From positions 1 through 13,853 of the forward strand of contig JAAYGJ010000014.1 of assembly GCA_012727745.1 (NCBI GenBank): a DNA stretch of 13,853 nucleotides, in the 5' to 3' direction. Positions 7,204 to 12,937 of the stretch are shown one piece after another (the first letter of the stretch is position 1; each line of letters starts with the position of its first letter). Below the pieces are notes generated by a model. That model was not told the DNA's origin. It saw nothing but the letters and a program-made list of their open reading frames with translations, and searched no databases. The DNA is from Clostridia bacterium (GTDB lineage Bacteria > Bacillota > DSM-521 > Neomoorellales > Neomoorellaceae). The translations under genes and the position numbers were made by a program.

Positions 7204-7785
7204 TTGGAAAAGATAGTTGATGCCCGCGGGCTTGCCTGCCCGCAACCCGTGGTCAAGACCAAAAAGGTCCTACAACATCTGGAGCCAGACAGCGAATTGG
7301 TAACAATTGTCGACAATGAAGCAGCCCGAGATAATGTACTGAAACTGGCCCGCAACCTGGCCTGTGAGAGTACAGTTCGGGAACAGGGCGGGGAATATTA
7401 CATTCATATTCGCAAGCAGAGCCTGCCGTCAACCCAATTGGATATTCAGCCGGGCCAGGTGTTACTGATAAGCTCGGCTGTTCTGGGCCAGGGTGAAGCG
7501 GAGCTCGGCGAGATTTTGATGCGCAGCTTTTTATTTAGCCTGAGCGAAGGCGATGTGGCGCCTCGTCTGGTGATATTTTTAAACAGTGGCGTGCGTCTTT
7601 GCTGCCAGGGTTCGGCGGTTATTGACAGCTTGCTGACCCTGGAACAAAAGGGAGCACAGATTTTAGTCTGCGGGACCTGCCTGGATTACTATAACTTAAA
7701 AGACAAGCTATGTGTCGGCAGCATCACTAATATGTATACTGTTGTTGAACATCTTTTGGCCGCAGAGAAAGTGCTTTGCTTTTAG
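7204..7785 (+). CDS. yedF: YedF-type sulfurtransferase-like selenium metabolism protein
   Basis: A two-domain protein of about 193 residues. The N-terminal TusA-like domain has the CPxP motif (C12-P-Q-P15 in DARGLACPQP); the C-terminal half (about 80-193) resembles DsrE-like proteins, with GVRLCCQGS and ILVCGTCLDYY supplying further cysteines. This fusion is the YedF family, whose distribution follows selenium use (selenocysteine or selenouridine); its reaction is unknown but probably involves persulfide or selenide handling. I prefer TTG 7204, giving MEKIVDARGL with AGGTGGG 7 bases upstream; GTG 7192 would add four residues and has a poorer site. No other selenium gene (selA, selB, selD) is in the window. 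Confidence 0.85.
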   Translation: MEKIVDARGLACPQPVVKTKKVLQHLEPDSELVTIVDNEAARDNVLKLARNLACESTVREQGGEYYIHIRKQSLPSTQLDIQPGQVLLISSAVLGQGEAELGEILMRSFLFSLSEGDVAPRLVIFLNSGVRLCCQGSAVIDSLLTLEQKGAQILVCGTCLDYYNLKDKLCVGSITNMYTVVEHLLAAEKVLCF

Positions 7786-7803
7786 CTTACAGGATATAAA
7801 CTA

Positions 7804-7843
7804 CCGGATTTGCTGTGGCTAAGCAGAGCAGGGCAAAGTCCGG
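7804..7843 (+). repeat. Long hairpin between yedF and the DUF951 gene
   Basis: CCGGATTTGC (7804-7813) pairs with GCAAAGTCCGG (7833-7843) as about ten base pairs with one bulged G. The loop is 19 bases. There is no T-run after it, so it is not a standard terminator; it may be an RNA stability or processing structure, or a protein-binding site. Confidence 0.6.
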
Positions 7844-7893
7844 GCTAAATGCTGTTTATAAGTTTAGTTTACCGGCGGGAGAGGTTAATAATT

Positions 7894-8085
7894 ATGGACT
7901 TAAAGGTGGGGGACCTTATTCAAAGCAAAAAAAAGCATCCCTGCGGTAGTGACCGCTGGGAAATATTAAGGGTGGGGATGGATGTGCGGCTGCGCTGTCA
8001 GGGGTGCGGCCGTTTAGTCCTGCTCCCCCGCCGAAAAGCTGAAAAAAGTATTAAACAGATTTTGTCGGGTCCTGCTGCAAATTAA
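7894..8085 (+). CDS. DUF951 family small zinc-ribbon-like protein
   Basis: A 63-residue protein with KKHPCGS (C17), then RCQGCGR (C35, C38) and the opening LKVGDLIQ, matching DUF951 (B. subtilis YyzM type). The three cysteines and H15 suggest a small metal-binding fold; no function is known. ATG 7894 is preferred over an in-frame upstream start at 7849 because GGGAGAGG (about 7878-7885) lies about 8 bases before it and the family begins MDLKVGD. In many Firmicutes this gene is near ychF, rpsF, ssb and rpsR; here those ribosomal genes come 3.7 kb further on, past an accessory segment. Confidence 0.85.
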   Translation: MDLKVGDLIQSKKKHPCGSDRWEILRVGMDVRLRCQGCGRLVLLPRRKAEKSIKQILSGPAAN

Positions 8086-8096
8086 ACTGCTTCCCG

Positions 8097-8114
8097 ACAG
8101 ATAAAATTATCTGT
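8097..8114. repeat. Perfect 18-bp palindrome after the DUF951 gene
   Basis: ACAGATAA (8097-8104) is repeated inverted at 8107-8114 with a 2-base centre. It could be an operator-like dyad or the first arm of a termination region; it has no T-run of its own. Confidence 0.55.
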
Positions 8115-8125
8115 AATAGAGAATT

Positions 8126-8148
8126 GCCTGGAAGGATTAGGCTTTTTT
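8126..8148 (+). terminator. Weak terminator-like hairpin after the DUF951 gene
   Basis: GCCT (8126-8129) and AGGC (8139-8142) form a 4-bp stem with a 9-base loop, followed by six T (8143-8148). The stem is short, so this is a tentative call supported mostly by the T-run and its position 40 bases after the stop. Confidence 0.4.
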
Positions 8149-8199
8149 CATAAAGACAGCGCAGATAATTCGGATTAAGCAACTGTTTCCAGCACCCTG

Positions 8200-8594
8200 T
8201 CAGAGTAGGGGTATAACGGGCTTCACGATAACGGTGGTACGGGTGCTGATGGCGGCAGCTTCAAGGTAACTGCCCCGTAACACCGGAACGCCCAATCAGC
8301 CTCAACAGTGTCAGCAGCGGCAAACGCCATAGGGCAGGGGTTATTAAAAAAGACACAAGACGGAAAGACAATAGCTGTAACCTGATCTTTAAGCATTTGT
8401 TGCACAACTTCCTGGTAGCCGTTGCCCGGGTAACCGGGGTAGGGCTGCATACTAACGATTTTTGCCCTCGGCAATTGGCCCAGAGGGCTCTTATTTTCTT
8501 CCAATGCCAGAAAACAAAGGTAGTGGGAACGATAACCCGCTCATCCTGCTTTCCAGTAATCCCGGCAGGTAATAATACCGACGCGATTAATCAT
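8200..8594 (-). pseudogene. Broken CGGC-domain-like protein gene
   Basis: On the minus strand a coding-like stretch starts at ATG 8594, with a GGGGTG site upstream, and begins MINRVGIITC. It is interrupted at codon 18 by an in-frame TGA (8543-8541) but remains protein-like: RAKIVSMQPYPGYPG, AIVFPSC and NNPCP follow. Around the DTVEA segment the frame appears to shift by one base, after which LGVPVLRGSYLEAA reads naturally to a TGA at 8202-8200. The order of motifs (CPG-like site, V-G-rich turn with PG, A-I-x-x-x-SC, PCP, then a G-V-x-V-hydrophobic end) resembles CGGC-domain putative metal-binding proteins, with tyrosines where the CGGC cysteines would be. The identification is tentative. Two disruptions make it most likely a pseudogene. 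Confidence 0.5.
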
Positions 8595-8645
8595 TGACCA
8601 GGCACCCCAAAAATAAGAAAAAATGGAGGGGGGTTAGCAATAAAC

Positions 8646-9917
8646 ATGTCGTCAAATACGCTAAATACTATCAAACAAATAGCGGAACCTTCTTATCTTA
8701 AGTATCTGTTGTCTTCTTTTACCGAGGCCACAGGAATGAGGGCGACTATATTTGATAGTAACAATGAACCTATTTTTGGTGTCGAAGATTACGCCTACCA
8801 TTGCCAGTTTTGTCAGCTGGTTAATTCAGTCGCTGAAGGGGCGGGTCGCTGTCGTGACAGTTACCGCCGAGCTTGCGAAAGCATAGGCCTTATCGAACCT
8901 TATATCTTTTTTTGTCATGCTGGACTTGTTAATTGGGCTTTGTCTTTTAAGTTAGATGAGAATTCCTGGGGTACGATCATATGCGGCCAGGCTGTCATGT
9001 GGCCACTAGATGAACTGGCTTCGCGAGAGATTTTTAATCAGGTGGCCGACTTGAGACTACCACCCCAGGAACTGAAAAAGGCAATTCGGAAAATAAGATT
9101 AGTTCCGGCTCGTCAGGTCCAGAAAGCAGCGGAGTTATTGAAAAAGCTGGCTGTAAGGGCCACCGCTGCCGGCTTGGAGCATAGTAAATCACAAGATAAC
9201 GGGGGATCTTTGCCTCTTTTGTGGGAATGGCTGGCGGAAATGGCTCCCTGGAAACAGGGCAGAGGTTATCAGTTAGAGGAAGAAAATGAGTTGGCGGCCA
9301 GGGTCCGCTTGGGCGACCGCTTGGGGGCGGAGACTATCCTGGAGAAATTGCTGGGCAATATCCTCTTTACCAATATTGGCCGTCCAGAAATAATTAAATA
9401 CCGCCTTTTGGAGCTGCTGACTATTTTATCCCGGGCCGCAGTTGCGGGCGGGGCCGAGGCGGAGGAGATTCTGGGCTTAAGTGCGGCTAACATGCAAAAA
9501 GTAGCCAAAATGTCTTTGGAAGAAAGCTTAATCAGTACTGTTAAGGCACTGGAAAATTTTATTGATTGTATTTATAAGGCGCGAGAGAGCAGGCAAACAC
9601 CGCCTATAGAAAAGGCGGTAGCATATATAAATAACAATTATGCCCGGAGCATAAGTTTGGAAGATATAGCTGCTGTTGTGGGTTTAAGCCCCGCCTATTT
9701 AAGCCGCCTGTTTAAGAAGGAAATGGGACGGACGGTGACTGATTATCTTACCCTGGTGCGTATAGAGGCTGCCAAGCGGATGCAATTAGGAGGAAAAGCT
9801 ACCATAGAGGAAATAGCGGTAGCAACAGGCTTTAATGAGGCAACGTATTTTAGCCGGGTCTTCAAGCGCGAGGTTGGGGTCAGCCCAGGAGTTTTTCGCT
9901 CCCGGTTATCGCAATAA
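8646..9917 (+). CDS. PocR-domain / AraC-family transcriptional regulator
   Basis: A 423-residue activator-type regulator. Residues ~10-170 form a PocR-like sensory domain: the LLSSFTEATGM opening, and cysteines C53, C56, C69, C77, C90 next to H91 in a pattern suggesting a bound metal or redox-sensitive site. PocR domains are thought to bind small hydrocarbon derivatives (propanediol in PocR itself). A helical linker follows, then an AraC double helix-turn-helix at ~322-421 with SLEDIAAVVGLSPAYLSRLF and IEEIAVATGFNEATYFSRVF. ATG 8646 follows a G-rich site (GGAGGGGGG, about 8625-8633). A TTGACC -35-like hexamer at 8594-8599 lacks a good -10. Such regulators commonly sit before corrinoid methyltransferase or diol operons, so the likely target is the remnant operon downstream (inference). 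Confidence 0.88.
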   Translation: MSSNTLNTIKQIAEPSYLKYLLSSFTEATGMRATIFDSNNEPIFGVEDYAYHCQFCQLVNSVAEGAGRCRDSYRRACESIGLIEPYIFFCHAGLVNWALSFKLDENSWGTIICGQAVMWPLDELASREIFNQVADLRLPPQELKKAIRKIRLVPARQVQKAAELLKKLAVRATAAGLEHSKSQDNGGSLPLLWEWLAEMAPWKQGRGYQLEEENELAARVRLGDRLGAETILEKLLGNILFTNIGRPEIIKYRLLELLTILSRAAVAGGAEAEEILGLSAANMQKVAKMSLEESLISTVKALENFIDCIYKARESRQTPPIEKAVAYINNNYARSISLEDIAAVVGLSPAYLSRLFKKEMGRTVTDYLTLVRIEAAKRMQLGGKATIEEIAVATGFNEATYFSRVFKREVGVSPGVFRSRLSQ

Positions 9918-10014
9918 TAAGACTCAATAAATTAATCAAAAGGTAAAAATATTTAATTAAAAAGACCAAATTGTTCAAAGGCGTTTTTTGCTAGAAAGAG
10001 AATAGAGTAATCAA

Positions 10015-10043
10015 TTGAAATATTGCGAATCAAAAATTATTAT
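10015..10043 (+). promoter_or_regulatory. Strong sigma-A promoter before the remnant methyltransferase operon
   Basis: TTGAAA at 10015-10020 (5 of 6) and TATTAT at 10038-10043 (5 of 6) are separated by exactly 17 bases in a strongly AT-rich spacer (9918-10148). Transcription would begin near 10050 and read through the broken genes into the DUF1638 gene. The AT-rich sequence upstream is where the PocR/AraC regulator would be expected to bind; no clear repeat was identified. Confidence 0.7.
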
Positions 10044-10148
10044 AGGGAGGGGATGTTTAATAAATATTTGGCCTAGGTGAATTAGACTAAATTTTAGAAA
10101 GGATTAGATTTGAGCAGTTATTATTACTTTTATCGAGGTGATGTTTCC

Positions 10149-10224
10149 ATGACGATGACGCCCAGGGAAAGAGTAATGACCGCCCTAGCCAGAGGAGTAC
10201 CTGATCAAGTTCCTTTTGTGGAAA
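10149..10224 (+). pseudogene. 5' remnant of a uroporphyrinogen-decarboxylase-like methyltransferase gene
   Basis: ATG 10149 has a good ribosome site (GAGGTGAT, about 10135-10142). The first ~26 residues, with MTPRERVMTAL then G-V-P-D-Q-V-P-F, are the standard N-terminus of the uroporphyrinogen decarboxylase superfamily, specifically the branch containing corrinoid:coenzyme methyltransferases (MtaA/MtbA type). Intact members have about 340 residues. Homology ends at about 10218-10230, where the DNA becomes a TRAP transporter gene in another frame; this frame then hits a stop at 10311-10313. It cannot make an active enzyme. Context (PocR regulator, DUF1638) favours a methyltransferase over heme synthesis. 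Confidence 0.75.
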
Positions 10225-10689
10225 ACCACTTCCATGATAATGTATATTATTTTGACAGCTTCCATGTTTACGTCTGTTTTTATGGGTCTGGGTGGCGGTA
10301 CGGTTATTTCTAACCTGGTCACCGGGCTGGCGTTAAATCGCTGGGTAGTGGTCTATATAATCTTCCTTATCCTGCTGATCATGGGCATGTTTATCGATTC
10401 CTACGGTGTTTTACTGATTGGGATTCCGGTGTTTACTCCAGTAGTGTATGCCCTCGGTTTTGATCCTGTTTGGTTTGCCATCATGTTTGCGATGATGATT
10501 CAAATGTCCTATCTATCCCCGCCTTTTGCCTATGCAGTCTTTTATATACGGGGGGTCACTCCTTCACATATAAGTACTCTGCAAATATACCGGGCTGCTT
10601 TTCCCTTTCTGGGCCTGCAGGCAATTGGGTTGATTATTCTTTCCCTTTTCCCATCTATTATCACCTGGTTGCCAAGCGTAATTATGTAA
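10222..10689 (+). pseudogene. 3' remnant of a TRAP transporter large permease (DctM) gene
   Basis: About 155 C-terminal residues of a DctM/TRAP-T large membrane subunit: TTSMIMYIILTASMF, a conserved region with MGMFIDSYGVLLIGIPVF, then MSYLSPPFAYAVFY and the terminal IYRAAFPFLGLQ ending at TAA 10687-10689. Full-length DctM is about 425 residues with 11-12 spans, so only about the last third remains, roughly four or five spans. The 5' end is joined directly, in a different frame, to the methyltransferase fragment; starts at TTG 10216 or ATG 10234 exist but lack a ribosome site. The substrate is unknown. No DctP or DctQ gene is present, so transport is lost. Confidence 0.8.
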
Positions 10690-10768
10690 AGAATGCTTTA
10701 GCAAACCGCAAACCTTTCTTGAAGGCGCAAGTTATTTACGAACGCAGTTTGGGGGCTGAATTAAACCT

Positions 10769-11422
10769 ATGAAACGGATTATTGCCTGTGAAGTACTTAG
10801 GTATGAGCTGGAGTCCCTGGGGGTAAAAGGGGAAGAAGCAATATTTTTGCAGCAGGGTTTACACCGCATCCCGGACGAGCTGCGGAGTACTCTGCAAGAG
10901 GAGATCGATAAGCTGGAAGCAGGTGGCTTCCGGGGACAGATTATTATCGGTTACGGACTTTGTGGTAACGGTGTGGTAGGAGTTAAGACTAAACACTGCC
11001 AGCTGGTGATAGCAAAAGGCGAAGATTGCATTGATCTCCTTTTTGGTAGCCGCCAATTACACCAGCAGGACATAGTTAAGGGCAATGCCTATTACTACAG
11101 CCCGGGCTGGGTTGCCTTCAGTAAAAATATTTATACCGAATACCAGCGCTGCGTGCCCCTGTACGGCGAGGAAACCGCTCGCTGGATTGTGGGGGAAATG
11201 TTAAAGGGTTACAGCCGCATAACTTATATAGATACCGGCCTTAAGTTTGCTGCTCAGGACAGGGAGTATGTAAGAAAGATTGCGGCTACCTTTAATTTAA
11301 GCTACGATGAAGTGCGGGGGGATTTAAGCTGGTTGGCCCGCCTTTTGCGTGCCGAGGGGGATGACATTATCAAAGTTAATCCCGGCTTTGCTCTGGAGGC
11401 AGAGCAATTCCAGGGGGATTAG
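10769..11422 (+). CDS. DUF1638 family protein
   Basis: A complete 217-residue soluble protein. Recognisable family points are the N-terminal KRIIACEVLRYEL (C7), HRIPDEL (H32), the glycine-rich IIGYGLCGNGVVG (C65), C77, and EDCIDLLFG (C87). DUF1638 has no proven function but in anaerobic bacteria and methanogens is repeatedly found beside corrinoid proteins and methyltransferases; the conserved cysteines and histidine suggest metal or corrinoid-related chemistry (inference). ATG 10769 has only a distant G-run (about 10750-10754). It is the only intact structural gene left in this remnant operon, read from the 10015-10043 promoter through both broken genes. Confidence 0.8.
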   Translation: MKRIIACEVLRYELESLGVKGEEAIFLQQGLHRIPDELRSTLQEEIDKLEAGGFRGQIIIGYGLCGNGVVGVKTKHCQLVIAKGEDCIDLLFGSRQLHQQDIVKGNAYYYSPGWVAFSKNIYTEYQRCVPLYGEETARWIVGEMLKGYSRITYIDTGLKFAAQDREYVRKIAATFNLSYDEVRGDLSWLARLLRAEGDDIIKVNPGFALEAEQFQGD

Positions 11423-11449
11423 CTCTGAGCCCCTGTGCCTTCTGTGGCG

Positions 11450-11590
11450 TCCCCTATAAACCCAGCGTTCTGATACTCCAACGATGCGGGCCGTTTCTTT
11501 TAGCGAATGCCGGTTTTCTAGCAAAGAAACAATTGTTTGGATAGGTGCTTGAGGGTTTCCGGAAGCTTTTAGTTTTTGGTATAATGTCAT
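11450..11590 (-). pseudogene. Transposase N-terminal remnant (helix-turn-helix type)
   Basis: On the minus strand ATG 11590, preceded by AAGGAG (10-base spacing), opens a frame with MTLYQKLKASGNPQ, then IQTIVSLLENRHSLKETARI and VGVSERWVYR, a helix-turn-helix like the N-terminus of integrase-type (IS481/IS3-like) transposases. Protein-like sequence ends near 11450; after that the frame is arginine/histidine-rich shadow of the DUF1638 gene's 3' end. About 45 residues of a protein that normally has over 250 remain. The region 11591-11665 may carry the element's end, but I found no partner inverted repeat in the window. The IS family is uncertain. Confidence 0.55.
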
Positions 11591-11741
11591 TGGGTGGGTG
11601 TCTCCTTTCGGGGTCATTCTCTAGGCTTTGACCACTTAGATAATACCCCAGAGACTCCCACCTTTTCTAGTACCTGTTTTACTTTAGTATGGTAATGTGA
11701 ACGATACTCTGGCCTTTCTACAACTTTTAAATTTGTCTCCC

Positions 11742-11770
11742 TTGCTCGCGGAAAACAGGTGTGATATAAT
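11742..11770 (+). promoter_or_regulatory. Extended -10 promoter for rpsF-ssb-rpsR
   Basis: A perfect TATAAT at 11765-11770 is preceded by TG one base upstream (TGA-TATAAT), giving an extended -10. TTGCTC at 11742-11747 with 17-base spacing is a weak -35. It is about 68 bases before the rpsF start, leaving room for a leader in which S6/S18 autoregulation could act. Confidence 0.7.
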
Positions 11771-11837
11771 CATCAGGCAAAGCTTCCCTGCTCCATATTT
11801 AGTGGGGCCACAGTCCAGAGGGAGGAGGTGTTCCGGC

Positions 11838-12134
11838 ATGCGTAATTACGAAGCTGTTTTCGTAATTAAGCCCGACCTGGAAGCCGATGCTACTGCAGCA
11901 ATAGTGGAGAAGTTTACTCAGCTGATTGCTGACCAGGGTGGCGAGGTAACCAAGTTAACCCAGTGGGGCAAAAAAAGGATGGCCTATGAAGTACGTAAGT
12001 ACCGCGAGGGTTATTACGTCTTGATGGAAATTAAAGGCACTCCGGCAGTTGTCCAAGAACTGGAAAGGGTTTTTAAAATTACGGAAGAAATACTTCGCTA
12101 CCTGATAACGCGCCTTGATCAAAAGGACAGCTAA
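11838..12134 (+). CDS. rpsF: 30S ribosomal protein S6
   Basis: A 98-residue protein with the standard S6 opening MRNYEAVFVIKPDL, the central WGKKRMAYEVRKYREGYYVLMEI, and VFKITEEILRYLITR near the end. S6 binds 16S rRNA in the platform of the small subunit as a heterodimer with S18, encoded two genes on. ATG 11838 is chosen over the longer in-frame opening at 11697 because GGAGGAGG (11821-11828) precedes it and the protein begins canonically there. It starts the rpsF-ssb-rpsR operon. Confidence 0.96.
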   Translation: MRNYEAVFVIKPDLEADATAAIVEKFTQLIADQGGEVTKLTQWGKKRMAYEVRKYREGYYVLMEIKGTPAVVQELERVFKITEEILRYLITRLDQKDS

Positions 12135-12154
12135 AGTAAAGGCGGTGGAGAGGG

Positions 12155-12583
12155 TTGTTAAACCGGGTTATTTTAATTGGTCGCCTGACACGGGATCCTG
12201 AGCTGCGTTATACAGCCAGTGGCGTGGCCTTAACAACTTTTAGCCTGGCAGTAGATCGAAATTATGTAAACCAGCAGGGCGAACGGGGTGTTGATTTTAT
12301 CCGTATTACTACCTGGCGTAAGCTGGCAGAGAACTGTGCCAACCACTTAAGTAAAGGACGCCTGGTTGCTGTCGAAGGACGTCTGCAGACCCGTAGCTAT
12401 GAAACTCCTGAGGGCCAGAAACGTCAAGTGACTGATGTTGTAGCTGATGATGTACGTTTTTTGGACTGGCCCCGGGAGGGCAAGGGCACTGGCGCCGATA
12501 GCATCGGGCCCGATAGCTATGACCAGGATTTCAGCAATATTGGCACTGAAATAGACATGGGCGAAGATGATTTGCCCTTTTAA
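12155..12583 (+). CDS. ssb: Single-stranded DNA-binding protein
   Basis: A 142-residue SSB. The OB-fold covers about residues 1-105 (MLNRVILIGRLTRDPELRYT, FSLAVDR, DFIRITTW, GRLVAVEGRLQTRSYE), followed by a short flexible acidic linker and the canonical tip DMGEDDLPF that recruits replication and repair proteins. It coats single-stranded DNA as a tetramer. The linker is on the short side, within the Firmicute range. The start is TTG 12155 after GGTGGAG; no ATG would preserve the conserved N-terminus. It is co-transcribed between rpsF and rpsR, as is usual. Confidence 0.95.
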   Translation: MLNRVILIGRLTRDPELRYTASGVALTTFSLAVDRNYVNQQGERGVDFIRITTWRKLAENCANHLSKGRLVAVEGRLQTRSYETPEGQKRQVTDVVADDVRFLDWPREGKGTGADSIGPDSYDQDFSNIGTEIDMGEDDLPF

Positions 12584-12601
12584 TAAGGGGTGTGAGATTA
12601 G

Positions 12602-12829
12602 TTGCGGCGTGATAAGAAACGTTCCCGTAAACGGGTTTGTAGCTTCTGCGTTGATAAAATTGAGCGGGTTGATTATAAAGATGTTGCTCGCCTGCGTCGT
12701 TATATTAGCGAACGGGGCAAGATTTTACCTCGGCGCATTTCCGGTAACTGTGCCCATCACCAGCGCCAGGTAACTACAGCTATCAAACGGGCACGGGCTC
12801 TAGCTCTGTTACCATATACTGTCGAATAG
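12602..12829 (+). CDS. rpsR: 30S ribosomal protein S18
   Basis: A 75-residue basic protein with the S18 core VDYKDVARLRRYISERGKILPRR split around the middle and HHQRQVTTAIKRARALALLPY at the end. S18 pairs with S6 on the 30S platform. It keeps C13-x2-C16 and a later NCAHHQ, the zinc-type cysteine set seen in some S18 versions. The start is TTG 12602, 18 bases after the ssb stop, with AAGGGG (about 12585-12590) upstream. It ends the operon; a terminator follows. Confidence 0.95.
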   Translation: MRRDKKRSRKRVCSFCVDKIERVDYKDVARLRRYISERGKILPRRISGNCAHHQRQVTTAIKRARALALLPYTVE

Positions 12830-12841
12830 TGTGATCTACCG

Positions 12842-12865
12842 GGGAGCTAATAACTCCCTTTTTTT
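12842..12865 (+). terminator. Rho-independent terminator after rpsR
   Basis: GGGAG (12842-12846) pairs with CTCCC (12854-12858) around a 7-base loop, followed by seven T (12859-12865). It lies 12 bases after the rpsR stop. Confidence 0.9.
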
Positions 12866-12937
12866 ATAACAGTGAGTTAGCCAGTAATTAGAACAGCGTA
12901 CAATTAGGTGGCAAATGAGCAAATAGGAGCAAATAAA

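Noticed and set aside
8397..8597. 66-codon + strand frame
   Set aside because: Antisense shadow of the broken minus-strand gene, which has the protein-like motifs.
10055..10078. Seven-codon mini-frame with a strong ribosome-site-like sequence (GGGAGGGG) before ATG
   Set aside because: The predicted transcription start from the 10015-10043 promoter is at about 10050, so the site would be at the extreme 5' end; the peptide is too short to support.
9918..10148. Possible sigma-54 promoter before the methyltransferase remnant
   Set aside because: No GG-N10-GC pattern was found; a sigma-A type promoter fits well instead.
11324..11449. C-terminal part of the minus-strand frame that contains the transposase start
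   Set aside because: It overlaps the 3' end of the DUF1638 gene and loses transposase-like sequence; only the portion from about 11450 upward is kept.
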